The position numbers were made by a program, and so were the translations under genes. Shown here piece after piece: positions 33,571 through 42,382 of a stretch of DNA of 64,000 bases. This DNA is from JANNRR01 sp031401675. Its GTDB lineage: Bacteria > Pseudomonadota > Alphaproteobacteria > Rhodobacterales > Rhodobacteraceae. The notes under the pieces were generated by a model. The model did no database searches, was not told where the DNA came from, and saw nothing but the letters and a program-made list of their open reading frames with translations. Every line of letters starts with the position of its first letter. The first letter of the stretch is position 1. The stretch covers positions 4,178 through 68,177 of the forward strand of contig JANNRR010000136.1 in assembly GCA_031401675.1 (NCBI GenBank). Reading direction: 5' to 3'.

Positions 33571-34041
33571 TCAAATATAGCGGATGCTGATGATTTCGTA
33601 ACTGCGGTTGCCGCCCGGCGTTTTCACATCGACCACATCGCCTTCGTCCTTGCCGATCAGCGCCCGCGCCAGCGGCGAGCGGATGTTCAAAAGTCCGTGC
33701 TCGATGTCCGCCTCGGCCTCGCCGACGATCTGATAGGTGCGCTCTTCTTCTGTTTCTTCATCCAGCAGCGTCACGGTCGCCCCGAACTTGATGGTGCCCG
33801 ACAATCTGGTCGGATCGATCACCTCGGTCAGCGACAGGATCGCCTCTAGTTCCTTGATCCGGCCTTCGATGAAACTCTGCTTTTCACGCGCGGCATGGTA
33901 CTCGGCATTCTCCGACAGGTCGCCATGCTCGCGCGCCTCGGCAAAGGCGCGGATCACGGCGGGGCGTTCCACCGACTTCAAAAGCTTCAGTTCCTCGTCC
34001 AGCGCGGTATGGCCGCCGCGCGTCATCGGTATCTTTTCCAT
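33571..34041 (-). CDS. greA: Transcription elongation factor GreA
   Basis: A 156-residue protein. The N-terminal coiled coil starts MEKIPMTRGGHTALDEELKLLK and contains the catalytic tip EAREHGDLSENAEYHAAREKQ. The C-terminal FKBP-like domain holds SPLARALIGKDEGDVVDVKTP. GreA rescues backtracked RNA polymerase by stimulating transcript cleavage. The start at 34041 matches the family; the longer frame upstream carries no GreA sequence. It leads a probable two-gene unit with the membrane protein downstream. Confidence 0.96.
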   Translation of the reverse strand: MEKIPMTRGGHTALDEELKLLKSVERPAVIRAFAEAREHGDLSENAEYHAAREKQSFIEGRIKELEAILSLTEVIDPTRLSGTIKFGATVTLLDEETEEERTYQIVGEAEADIEHGLLNIRSPLARALIGKDEGDVVDVKTPGGNRSYEIISIRYI

Positions 34042-34300
34042 CGGTCTCTTCGCAAAAACATGAAGCGCCACGGCTGACCGCGACGCTTGCCCTTCGTATC
34101 GCAACACCAGACCGCAGAGAGGCGAAGAATGCAAGGGCTTCGCGCGCTTCTCGGCGGCCCGGCGCAACCGGGGCGGTCGGATTGCCGCAGACCGTGGTCG
34201 CAACACCGTGTGCCGGTTGACCCCGGGTTGGGTGGTATTATAGGGCTTTCTCGGGCGGCAACGGGCCGTTCAGGTGCAGCATTGCACCATTTGGGGGCGG

Positions 34301-35953
34301 ATGATGGCCACGGCAGAGCGCGAGCAGATGGAGTATGACGTGGTGATCGTCGGGGCCGGACCTGCCGGTCTGTCCGCTGCGATCCGCCTGAAACAGCTCG
34401 ACCGCGACCTGTCTGTCGTCGTCCTGGAAAAAGGCTCCGAGGTCGGGGCCCACATCCTGTCGGGTGCCGTGCTCGACACCTCGGGGCTGGACACATTGAT
34501 CCCGGACTGGAAAGCCCTTGGTGCGCCGGTCACCGTGCCGGTGGTTGCCGACAATTTCTATATGCTCGGCCCCGCCGGGCGCCTGCGCATCCCGAATGCG
34601 GCGATGCCGCCTCTGATGAACAACCATGGCACCTACATCGTCAGCATGGGCAATGTCTGCCGCTGGCTGGCCGTGCAGGCTGAAGCGCTGGGGGTGGAGA
34701 TATTCCCCGGCATGTCCTGCTCCGAACTGGTCTACGGCGATGCCGGCCAGGTGCGCGGCATCGTGGCCGGCGAGTTCGGCAAGCTGGCCGACGGTACCCC
34801 CGGGCCGAACTACGAACCGGGACTGGAGCTCCTGGGCAAATACGTGTTCCTGTCCGAAGGCGTCCGCGGCTCGCTGTCGAAACAGGTGATCGCGAAGTAC
34901 GATCTTGCCGCCGGCAAGCAGCCGCAGAAATACGGTCTCGGGATGAAGGAGCTTTGGCAGATCGACCCGGAAAAGCATCGGCCCGGCACCGTTACCCACA
35001 CCATGGGCTGGCCGCTCGGCCGCAATGCCGGCGGCGGCAGCTTCATCTATCATCTTGACAACAATCAGGTCTATGTCGGGTTCGTCGTGCATCTGAACTA
35101 CCGCAACCCGCACCTGTTTCCGTACATGGAATTTCAGCGCTTCAAGCATCACCCGATGGTTGCCGACCTGTTGCAGGGCGGCAAGCGCGTGGCCTACGGT
35201 GCCCGGGCGATCACCGAGGGCGGCTGGCAATCGATGCCGAAACTGACGTTTCCGGGCGGCGCGCTGCTCGGCTGTGCCGCCGGCATGGTCAATGTGCCGC
35301 GCATCAAGGGCAACCACAACGCCATGCTGTCGGGCAAGGCAGCGGCCGAGGCGGCCTTTGCCGCGATCTCCGCCGGGCGCTCGGGCGACGAACTGACAGC
35401 GTACGAGGCTGACGTCCGCACCGGCCCGATTGCCCGCGACCTGAAGCCGGTCCGAAACGTCAAACCGCTGTGGTCGCGCTACGGGCTCTTGGCCTCGCTC
35501 GGGATCGGCGGCCTCGACATGTGGACAAACAACCTGTTCGGCCTGTCGCTGCTGGGCACGCTGAAACATGGCAAGAGCGATGCGGCCGCTACCGGCCTCG
35601 CCCGGGATTTTCAGCCCATCGCCTATCCCAGACCCGATGGCGTGCTGTCGTTCGACCGCCTGACCAACGTCGCCTTCAGCTTCACCAACCATCAGGAAAG
35701 CCAGCCCGCGCATCTGGTCCTGACCGACGCCACCATCCCGATCGGCATCAACCTGCCGCAATACGCCGAACCGGCGCAACGCTATTGTCCGGCGGGCGTG
35801 TACGAAGTGGTGGGCGAAGGTGCTGCGACGCGGTTCCAGATCAATTTCCAGAATTGTGTGCATTGCAAGACCTGCGACATCAAGGACCCAAGTCAGAACA
35901 TCACCTGGGTCACCCCGCAGGGTGGCGACGGACCGAACTACCCGAATATGTGA
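34301..35953 (+). CDS. Electron transfer flavoprotein-ubiquinone oxidoreductase
   Basis: A 550-residue flavoprotein. The FAD motif VVIVGAGPAGLSAAIRLKQ lies near residue 16, followed by VVLEKGSEVGAHILSGAVLD. The C-terminal 4Fe-4S cluster cysteines are in YCPAGVYEV and the CVHCKTCDIKDPSQNI segment. ETF-QO passes electrons from ETF, fed by acyl-CoA dehydrogenases such as the one at 24261, into ubiquinone at the membrane. ATG at 34301 (or 34304) follows a GGGGGCGG site. Monocistronic; the next gene is 238 bp away. Confidence 0.95.
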   Translation: MMATAEREQMEYDVVIVGAGPAGLSAAIRLKQLDRDLSVVVLEKGSEVGAHILSGAVLDTSGLDTLIPDWKALGAPVTVPVVADNFYMLGPAGRLRIPNAAMPPLMNNHGTYIVSMGNVCRWLAVQAEALGVEIFPGMSCSELVYGDAGQVRGIVAGEFGKLADGTPGPNYEPGLELLGKYVFLSEGVRGSLSKQVIAKYDLAAGKQPQKYGLGMKELWQIDPEKHRPGTVTHTMGWPLGRNAGGGSFIYHLDNNQVYVGFVVHLNYRNPHLFPYMEFQRFKHHPMVADLLQGGKRVAYGARAITEGGWQSMPKLTFPGGALLGCAAGMVNVPRIKGNHNAMLSGKAAAEAAFAAISAGRSGDELTAYEADVRTGPIARDLKPVRNVKPLWSRYGLLASLGIGGLDMWTNNLFGLSLLGTLKHGKSDAAATGLARDFQPIAYPRPDGVLSFDRLTNVAFSFTNHQESQPAHLVLTDATIPIGINLPQYAEPAQRYCPAGVYEVVGEGAATRFQINFQNCVHCKTCDIKDPSQNITWVTPQGGDGPNYPNM

Positions 35954-35965
35954 AGCCTGAGCTTT

Positions 35966-36000
35966 GTCAGCGCGATCCTGCGCTGGCCCGCTGCGCTGAC
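35966..36000. repeat. Inverted repeat downstream of ETF-QO
   Basis: GTCAGCGC (35966-35973) and GCGCTGAC (35993-36000) form perfect 8-bp arms around a 19-base loop, 13 bases after the ETF-QO stop. No T-tract follows. The remaining 190 bp up to the TPR gene show no credible gene. Confidence 0.5.
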
Positions 36001-36191
36001 TTCCTCCGGCTTTGGCTTGCCGCGGGTCCGGGGGCGTGAAACGCCAGGCTTCGCCGAAACAGCAAGCCGATCCCGTTCACGTTCTGGCGAGGCTTTGCCG
36101 CTAAGGATATCGCGGCCATGCCCCGCATTGCTTTGCGCTGACAGGGGCACTACGTTTTGCCGAATCGATTTTGTTCAGGGGCCCAGCCGCC

Positions 36192-37895
36192 GTGACCATG
36201 CTTCGCACCGCCTGCATTGCTACTGTCCTGACACTCGGCTTCGGCGGCGCGTCGCCGGTGCTGGCCGACGGGCTGGCCGGGGCCTATCTCGCCGCCCGCC
36301 ACGCCAGCTTCGCCTCGGATTTCCAGAATGCGTCGGTCTATTACACCGCCGCTCTGGTCCGTGACCCGGACAATGCGGTGCTGATGGAAAGCGCGCTTCT
36401 GGCGCAACTGGGCCTCGGGGCCATCGACCGGGCAATCCCGATCGCGCGGCGGCTGCAGCAAACCGGCACGAAAAGCCAGTTCGCCGACCTGGTGCTGCTG
36501 GCTGACCAGCTTCAGCGCAAGGACTATGCCGCCCTTGCCGCCGATTTTGGCGCAGGTCGCAGCATCGGCCCGCTGGTGGACGGGTTGGTCAATGCCTGGG
36601 CCGCACTTGGTCAGGGCCGGATGTCCGATGCGCTGGCAGCGTTCGACGAAGCCGGGAAAGGCGCAGGTCTGCGGGACTTCGCGCTGTATCACAAGGCTCT
36701 GGCCCTGGCTTCGGCCGGTGATTTCGAAGGTGCCGACCTCATTCTGTCGGGCACAACCCACGGAACGCTGTCGCTGAACCGGCGTGGCATCATGGCGCAA
36801 CTTCAGGTACTCAGCCAACTCGAACGCAATCAGGATGCAATCGATCTGATCGATCAGGCGTTCAACCCCGCGCTTGACCCCGGCATGGCGCATCTTCGCG
36901 CCCGGCTGGTCGCGGGCGAGGTTCTGCCGTTCGACATCGTCCGCGATGCGACTGAAGGCGAAGCCGAGGTGTTCCTGACGCTGGCAACCGCGCTGAACGG
37001 CGATGCCGATGACGGCTACACGCTGATCTACACCCGCGTGGCAGAGTTTCTGCGGCCGGGCAACGCCGATGCAATCCTTCTGTCCGCCGACCTTCTGGCC
37101 GAGCAAAAGCAGTACGATCTGGCCAACCTGACCTACAACCGCATCCCGCGCGAGGATCCGCTGTTCGTCCCCGCCGAAATGGCCCGGGCCGATGCGCTGT
37201 ACAAGTCCGGCAAGACCGACGCCGCGATGGAGGTAATCGAGCAACTGACCAAAAGCCAGCCCGAGGCACCGGTGGTATTTGTGACCTTTGGTGACATGCT
37301 GCGCCGCCAGGAACGCTACGGCGATGCCGCAGCCGCCTATGACAAGGCTCTTGCCCAGCTTGGCGCACCCAAGCCGCCGCACTGGGTCATCTATTACTCG
37401 CGCGGCATCGCCTTTGAACGCACCGGCCAGATGAACAAGGCCGAGGCCGACATGCGGCTGGCCCTGACGCTCAATCCCGATCAGCCGCAGGTGCTGAACT
37501 ACCTCGGCTACGCCTTTGTTGATGCCAACCGCAATCTGGAAGAAGCGCTTGGCATGATCGAACGCGCCGTCGCCGCCCGGCCCGACGATGGCTACATCAT
37601 TGATTCGCTGGCTTGGGCGCTCTATCGCATGGGCCGGTTTGACGAAGCGGTGGAACCGATGGAACGTGCCGCCGAACTCGAAGCCGTGGACCCGATCGTC
37701 AACGACCATCTGGGTGATGTCTACTGGGTCGTCGGCCGCAAGCTCGAAGCCGATTTCCAGTGGCGCCGCGCCCTGTCGTTCGACCCCGACGAAAAGGATG
37801 CCGCCCGCATCCGGCGCAAGCTGGAGGTCGGGCTGGATCAGGTGCTGGAAGCAGAGGCGGCGACCCCGCCCGCCGTCACCGCAGATGGCAACTGA
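36192..37895 (+). CDS. Tetratricopeptide repeat protein, secreted or periplasmic
   Basis: A 567-residue protein with a signal peptide (hydrophobic segment ending ASPVLADG) followed by TPR-type helical pairs throughout. The clearest repeats are in the C-terminal third (AEADMRLALTLNPDQPQVLNYLGYAFVD, then AVAARPDDGYIIDSLAWALYRMGRFDEA). Such proteins scaffold complexes at the cell envelope. The GTG at 36192 has a well-spaced AGGGG site; ATG at 36198 is an alternative. Its 3' end overlaps ispE by 11 bp, so ispE translation is probably coupled to it. Confidence 0.8.
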   Translation: MTMLRTACIATVLTLGFGGASPVLADGLAGAYLAARHASFASDFQNASVYYTAALVRDPDNAVLMESALLAQLGLGAIDRAIPIARRLQQTGTKSQFADLVLLADQLQRKDYAALAADFGAGRSIGPLVDGLVNAWAALGQGRMSDALAAFDEAGKGAGLRDFALYHKALALASAGDFEGADLILSGTTHGTLSLNRRGIMAQLQVLSQLERNQDAIDLIDQAFNPALDPGMAHLRARLVAGEVLPFDIVRDATEGEAEVFLTLATALNGDADDGYTLIYTRVAEFLRPGNADAILLSADLLAEQKQYDLANLTYNRIPREDPLFVPAEMARADALYKSGKTDAAMEVIEQLTKSQPEAPVVFVTFGDMLRRQERYGDAAAAYDKALAQLGAPKPPHWVIYYSRGIAFERTGQMNKAEADMRLALTLNPDQPQVLNYLGYAFVDANRNLEEALGMIERAVAARPDDGYIIDSLAWALYRMGRFDEAVEPMERAAELEAVDPIVNDHLGDVYWVVGRKLEADFQWRRALSFDPDEKDAARIRRKLEVGLDQVLEAEAATPPAVTADGN

Positions 37896-38772
37896 GCCGG
37901 TCGCACCACCGCTGCCGCTCCCGCCGCCGCTTCATCCGGGCTTTGCCGCCGCCAAGATAAACCTTGCCCTGCATGTCACCGGCCAGCGCGCCGACGGCTA
38001 CCACCTCTTGGACAGTCTGGTGGTGTTTGCCGCTGTCGGCGATCAGGTCAGCGCCCGGATCGGCGACCGGCTTGGCTTGCGCGTTGTCGGGCCCTACTCC
38101 GCCGATGTGCCGGCGGGCAAGGGCAATCTGGTGCTGCGTGCGGCGCGGCTTCTGCACCCGGACCGGGGCGCAGACCTGTTGTTGGAAAAGGTCATGCCTG
38201 TCGCATCCGGCATTGGCGGCGGTTCTGCCGATGCGGCGGCGGCGCTGCGGGTGCTGGCAAACCTTTGGGGTGTCGCCCTGCCCGAACCGGCGGGGCTGCT
38301 GTCCCTCGGGGCCGATCTGCCGGTCTGCCTGTCCCGCCTTCCCGCCCGGATGTCAGGCATCGGCGAACGGCTAGACCCGTTGCCGCTGCTGCCGCCGGTC
38401 TGGCTGGTGCTGGTCAATCCCGGTCAGCCCGTGGCAACCCCGGCGGTTTTCCATGGCTTGCAAAGGCGCAGCAACCCGCCGCTGCCGGCGGTGCTGCCCG
38501 AATGGGCCAGCGCCGCAGACCTGGCCACCTGGCTTGCGGCGCAGCGCAACGACCTGCAAGCCGCCGCCGTGGCGCTGCAACCGGCCATCGCGGCGGTGCT
38601 GTCGGCCCTGGCCGCCCGGCCAGCGTGCCTCATGGCGCGAATGTCGGGATCAGGGGCGACCTGCTTTGGCCTGTTCCCCGACCGGGCAACGGCCGCCGCC
38701 GCCGCCGCTGCCCTGACAGCGCACGACCCGCACTGGTGGGTCGCCGCCGCGCCGGTCCTGCCCGCCGCCTGA
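37885..38772 (+). CDS. ispE: 4-diphosphocytidyl-2-C-methyl-D-erythritol kinase
   Basis: A 295-residue GHMP kinase. It has AAAKINLALHVTGQRADGYHLL at the N-terminus, the ATP-binding motif MPVASGIGGGSADAAAALR, and the C-terminal MARMSGSGATCFGLF glycine motif. It phosphorylates CDP-methylerythritol in the MEP isoprenoid route and is expected to be essential. ATG at 37885 lies inside the end of the TPR gene. A Pro/Leu-rich N-terminal stretch (about 15 residues) precedes the domain. Confidence 0.93.
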   Translation: MATEPVAPPLPLPPPLHPGFAAAKINLALHVTGQRADGYHLLDSLVVFAAVGDQVSARIGDRLGLRVVGPYSADVPAGKGNLVLRAARLLHPDRGADLLLEKVMPVASGIGGGSADAAAALRVLANLWGVALPEPAGLLSLGADLPVCLSRLPARMSGIGERLDPLPLLPPVWLVLVNPGQPVATPAVFHGLQRRSNPPLPAVLPEWASAADLATWLAAQRNDLQAAAVALQPAIAAVLSALAARPACLMARMSGSGATCFGLFPDRATAAAAAAALTAHDPHWWVAAAPVLPAA

Positions 38773-38861
38773 CCAGCGGACCTTGCCTCATCCTGCACAG
38801 CCGTTACACCGGGGCCAGAACCGCACCGCCCGCATCCAAGTTACTCCGCCGGAGCCAGTCC

Positions 38862-39827
38862 ATGCAGATCACCGTCACTCCGGACATTTTCCCGCTGGCC
38901 GAGGTCTTTACCATCAGCCGGGGCAGCCGCACCGAGGCCCGGGTGCTGACGGTACGGATAACCCAGAGTGGCCAGCAGGGTCGCGGTGAATGTGTGCCCT
39001 ATGCCCGCTACGGCGAATCGGTGGACAGCGTCACCGCACAAATCCTTTCGCTGCAAACCCCGGTCACGCGCGCCGATTTGCAGCTGCTCTTGCCCGCCGG
39101 CGCCGCCCGCAATGCCGTGGATTGCGCCCTGTGGGACCTTGCGGGGAAACAGGCGGGCCGGCGGACCTGGCAGATCGCCGGTCTGCCACAACCCTTGCCG
39201 TTGCCGACCGCCGTCACCCTGTCGCTGGACCAGCCCGAAAAGATGCGCGCGGCGGCTGCCAGGTACGCGCATCAGCCGATCCTGAAGATCAAGCTCGGCA
39301 CCACCGACGACATGGCGCGGCTGGCGGCGGTCCGGGCCGGTGCGCCGAATGCACGGCTGATCATCGACGCCAACGAAGGCTGGACCCCCGATATCTATGC
39401 CGACCTCACCCCGCACCTCTTGCGCCTCGGTGTCGCCCTGATCGAGCAACCGCTGCCGGCCGCCGCCGATGAAATGCTGGCCGAAATGGCCCGGCCGATC
39501 CCGGTCTGCGCCGATGAAAGCTGCCACGACCGCGCGTCGCTGGCCGGCCTTGCCGGCAAATACGACCTGGTGAACATCAAGCTGGACAAGACCGGCGGCC
39601 TGACCGAGGCGCTGGCCCTGCGCGATCTGGCGCGGGCCGAAGGCTACGGCGTGATGGTCGGCTGCATGCTGGGGACCAGCCTGGCGATGGCTCCGGCAGT
39701 GCTGCTGGCACAGGGTGCCGACTATGTGGATCTTGACGGCCCGCTGTTTCTGGCCAAAGACCGCGATCACCCGCTGACCTACGATCTGGCGGGTGTCCAT
39801 CCGTCCGATGCCGCCCTGTGGGGCTGA
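38862..39827 (+). CDS. Dipeptide epimerase (L-Ala-D/L-Glu epimerase type, enolase superfamily)
   Basis: A 321-residue enolase-superfamily enzyme. Lys in ILKIKLG (acid/base), Asp in LIIDANEGWTP, Glu in ALIEQPLP, Asp in VCADESCHD, and Lys in LVNIKLDKTGG give the metal triad and the two catalytic lysines of dipeptide epimerases. The family epimerises L-Ala-D-Glu to L-Ala-L-Glu during murein peptide recycling. A GGAG site sits 7 bases before the ATG. The D-amino-acid transaminase gene follows by 69 bp, supporting a D-amino-acid role. I considered the missing galactonate dehydratase; the C-terminal motif argues against it. Confidence 0.85.
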   Translation: MQITVTPDIFPLAEVFTISRGSRTEARVLTVRITQSGQQGRGECVPYARYGESVDSVTAQILSLQTPVTRADLQLLLPAGAARNAVDCALWDLAGKQAGRRTWQIAGLPQPLPLPTAVTLSLDQPEKMRAAAARYAHQPILKIKLGTTDDMARLAAVRAGAPNARLIIDANEGWTPDIYADLTPHLLRLGVALIEQPLPAAADEMLAEMARPIPVCADESCHDRASLAGLAGKYDLVNIKLDKTGGLTEALALRDLARAEGYGVMVGCMLGTSLAMAPAVLLAQGADYVDLDGPLFLAKDRDHPLTYDLAGVHPSDAALWG

Positions 39828-39896
39828 GGATGCCAGCCCACCTGACCTTCTCTGCGCCGGGGAAGGGAACGCCCAACCGACAAGGAAACCACCCGG

Positions 39897-40760
39897 ATGA
39901 CCCGCACCGTCTATGTAAACGGCACCTACCTGCCCGAAGCCGATGCCAGCATCTCGATCTTTGACCGCGGCTTCCTGATGGCCGACGGTGTGTACGAGGT
40001 GACGTCAGTGCTTGGCGGCAAACTGGTGGATTTCGACGGCCATATCCGCCGTCTCGACCGCAGCCTTGCCGAACTGTCAATGGCCAGACCCGCAACCGAC
40101 GCCGAGCTTCTGGCAATGCACCGGCAGCTGATCGACGTGAACGACATCACCGAAGGCATGGTCTACATGCAGGTTACGCGCGGCAACCCCGGCGACCGCA
40201 GCTTTGTGTTCCCCGACCCCGCAACCACGCCTTCGACCCTTGTTGCCTTCACCCAGAACGTCCCCAACCTTGCCGATGCCCCGGCCGCCCGAACCGGCTT
40301 TCGCGTCATCTCGGTTCCCGACATCCGCTGGGGGCGGCGCGACATCAAGACCACGCAACTCCTCTATCCCTCGATGGGCAAGATGATGGCGAAACAGGCC
40401 GGCTGCGACGACGGCTGGTTCGTTGAGGATGGGATGGTCACCGAAGGCACCTCGAACAACGCCTACATCGTGCGCGGCAACCGCATCATCACCCGGCAGT
40501 TGTCCAGCGACATCCTGCACGGCATCACCCGCACCGCCGTGCTGCGCTTTGCCGCCGAAGCCCAGATGGAGGTCGAGGAGCGCCCGTTTTCCATCACCGA
40601 GGCCCAGACGGCCGACGAGGCTTTTTCCACCGCCGCCAGCATCTTCGTGATGCCGGTGGTTGAAATCGACGGTGCGCCCGTGGGAACCGGCAAACCCGGC
40701 CCCGTCGCCATCCGCCTGCGCGAGATCTATCTGGACGAAATGCGCCGCGCGGCGATCTGA
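39897..40760 (+). CDS. D-amino-acid transaminase (class IV, PLP)
   Basis: A 287-residue class IV aminotransferase. It begins MTRTVYVNGTYLPEADASISIFDRGFLMADGVYEV, and the PLP lysine is in RRDIKTTQLLYPSMGK (about residue 145). TEGTSNNAYIV follows near 185. This pattern matches D-alanine/D-glutamate transaminases more than branched-chain enzymes. It links D-Ala and D-Glu pools and pairs with the epimerase gene upstream. A palindromic element follows within a few bases of the stop. Confidence 0.85.
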   Translation: MTRTVYVNGTYLPEADASISIFDRGFLMADGVYEVTSVLGGKLVDFDGHIRRLDRSLAELSMARPATDAELLAMHRQLIDVNDITEGMVYMQVTRGNPGDRSFVFPDPATTPSTLVAFTQNVPNLADAPAARTGFRVISVPDIRWGRRDIKTTQLLYPSMGKMMAKQAGCDDGWFVEDGMVTEGTSNNAYIVRGNRIITRQLSSDILHGITRTAVLRFAAEAQMEVEERPFSITEAQTADEAFSTAASIFVMPVVEIDGAPVGTGKPGPVAIRLREIYLDEMRRAAI

Positions 40761-40763
40761 CAG

Positions 40764-40791
40764 GTAAGATGGGCAATGTCGCCCATCCTAC
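40764..40791. terminator. 28-bp imperfect palindrome between convergent genes
   Basis: Arms GTAAGATGGGC (40764-40774) and GCCCATCCTAC (40781-40791) pair with a single mismatch around AATGTC. It begins three bases after the transaminase stop and lies between convergent genes, so it may act as a bidirectional transcription end. I recall close variants of this sequence as a dispersed repeat in Rhodobacterales genomes; this is memory, not tested. Confidence 0.65.
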
Positions 40792-40843
40792 ATCAATTGA
40801 TCACCCGGCAACATGCCTGCCCGCACCCAACTTGTGCCGCGCT

Positions 40844-41692
40844 TCATCGTTTCAACCTCGACAATATCTTGCTTCGCAGTGCCGAGATTCGCCTTTGTTG
40901 ATCACTTTGCTCACATTTGTCTAAGTTGAGCGGTGGAGCATAGCGTGCAATGAGTTCCCGTTCTCGTCCTTCCGGACTTTCGCAGACCTCGAGCGCCAGA
41001 TCCAGGTTGGAATGCATCCACCCGCTCAACTTGGCCTCGGAGTCCGGATCAAGGCCCCAAGTGGCAGGCGAATTGGGCTTGGTCACCAAAACCGGGAACA
41101 GGCCCAAATTGTCCATAAGCAATACGGCCAAGCTCTTGCGGGGAGAATGGTTCTTGGTGCGCGCGTCAAAGTGGCATCGCCCCTTCAAACCATTGCGGCC
41201 CTCTGCCTTGCCGATATAGAGAAGGCCATCGTCCTTCAGTAATACACCCGGCAGCACCGATCCTTTTCGAAGGAAAAGTGCGTAAATTCCATGGTCGGTC
41301 GCCAGCGAGACGGCTGAACGTGGCATGCGCTTCCAGACAAGCGGGCTTGAAGCCAACTCGTTCGACACGCCGCTTTGCCCTTTTTCTCCGACATTCGCCG
41401 CAAAGGCCTCGCCAAACGCCGCCCGCTGCTCGGCACTCGCCTCGCCCTGATGCAGCGCCTTCCACTGCGCGTACGGCATGCCGTACACCAGTGTCCGCGC
41501 CGCTTCCTTGTCCAGATCAATGCCGCGCTCCACCGCCGCCTCGTGCAGCCAGCGGCTCAGACAGTTCCGGCAGAACCCGGCAAGGTTCATCATCTCGATA
41601 TTCTGCACCTCGGGCCGTTCTACCAAGAGATGCCGCAGCAGCGCCCGGAACGCGGCGGCTTCCAGTTCGGTCCGGGTCGCCTCATCCATCAT
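40844..41692 (-). CDS. DUF1244 protein fused to a GIY-YIG-like nuclease domain
   Basis: A 282-residue fusion. Residues 1 to about 95 are DUF1244 (AAAFRALLRHLLVERPEVQNIEMMNLAGFCRNCLSRW, then EAARTLVYGMPYAQWKALHQ), normally a stand-alone protein of about 100 residues. After a short linker the rest looks like a GIY-YIG-type domain: HGIYALFLRKG, LLYIGKAEGRNGLKGR, a later Glu in CESPEGRERELI and a terminal Asn in PLNLDKCE. The nuclease half is richer in A+T (some 60-base lines near 43% G+C), suggesting insertion of foreign sequence into the 3' end. It overlaps the HAD gene by 11 bp. Confidence 0.72.
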   Translation of the reverse strand: MMDEATRTELEAAAFRALLRHLLVERPEVQNIEMMNLAGFCRNCLSRWLHEAAVERGIDLDKEAARTLVYGMPYAQWKALHQGEASAEQRAAFGEAFAANVGEKGQSGVSNELASSPLVWKRMPRSAVSLATDHGIYALFLRKGSVLPGVLLKDDGLLYIGKAEGRNGLKGRCHFDARTKNHSPRKSLAVLLMDNLGLFPVLVTKPNSPATWGLDPDSEAKLSGWMHSNLDLALEVCESPEGRERELIARYAPPLNLDKCEQSDQQRRISALRSKILSRLKR

Positions 41693-42353
41693 CGTCCCCC
41701 CAGCGGATCAGCCCGCAGGCCCGCGCCCCCGCCAGAATCGAGCTTGCCAGATGGTGCGCACCCTGCCCGGCGGCAGGCAGCATGTCGGGAACCTGCACCA
41801 CCGTCATGCCCGCTGCAAGCGCTGCCGCCACCCCGGTATCGGAATCCTCGAACGCCACGCAGTGCCGCGCCTCCACCCCCAGCCTCGCGGCAGCCGCCAG
41901 AAACACGTCCGGTGCCGGTTTCGGCAGCGCCACCGCATCAAATCCGACCACATGCGCCTCGGAAAACCGGTGCGCCAGCCCGGCCTCGGCCAGTTTGCGC
42001 CGCGCATTGGCAGTGGCACTGTTGGTGGCCACGGCAATGGGCATGGCCCGCGCCGCCAGATCGCCCAACAACACCTCGACCCCCGCCATCAGCGGGATGC
42101 CCCCGGCATAGTACCGCCGCGTCGCCGCACTCCACGCCAGATCAAACCCCTCGGGGTCGATGGCCGACCCGACATGGGCGCAAAGCCGGCGGTGGCCTTC
42201 GACCGCGTCGATGCCGACCAGCGAGATCATGAAGGCCCGGCTGACGTCATGACCCAGCGACGTCAGCACCTCCAGCCCGGCATCGATCACCAGCCGCTCG
42301 GTATCCAGCAGGGTTCCGTCCAGGTCAAAGATGGCAGCGGCAAAGCGGGTCAT
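41682..42353 (-). CDS. HAD-superfamily phosphatase (phosphoglycolate/beta-phosphoglucomutase-like)
   Basis: A 223-residue HAD hydrolase with motif I AAIFDLDGTLLDTE, motif II IAVATNS, the motif III lysine in ALPKPAPDVF and motif IV FEDSDTGVAAALAAG. A C1 cap (four-helix type) lies between motifs I and II. These dephosphorylate small sugar phosphates or phosphoglycolate; the exact substrate is not evident. Its 3' end overlaps the DUF1244 fusion by 11 bp, and it begins 29 bp after the N-formylglutamate amidohydrolase stop, so the three genes form a likely operon. Confidence 0.85.
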   Translation of the reverse strand: MTRFAAAIFDLDGTLLDTERLVIDAGLEVLTSLGHDVSRAFMISLVGIDAVEGHRRLCAHVGSAIDPEGFDLAWSAATRRYYAGGIPLMAGVEVLLGDLAARAMPIAVATNSATANARRKLAEAGLAHRFSEAHVVGFDAVALPKPAPDVFLAAAARLGVEARHCVAFEDSDTGVAAALAAGMTVVQVPDMLPAAGQGAHHLASSILAGARACGLIRWGDDDG

Positions 42354-42382
42354 GGCAGACTTTCGGATGAAACGAACAGGGG

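Noticed and set aside
38862..39827. Enolase-superfamily gene as the missing galactonate dehydratase
   Set aside because: The Lys pair with NIKLDKTGG and the size match dipeptide epimerases, and it is far from the galactose operon.
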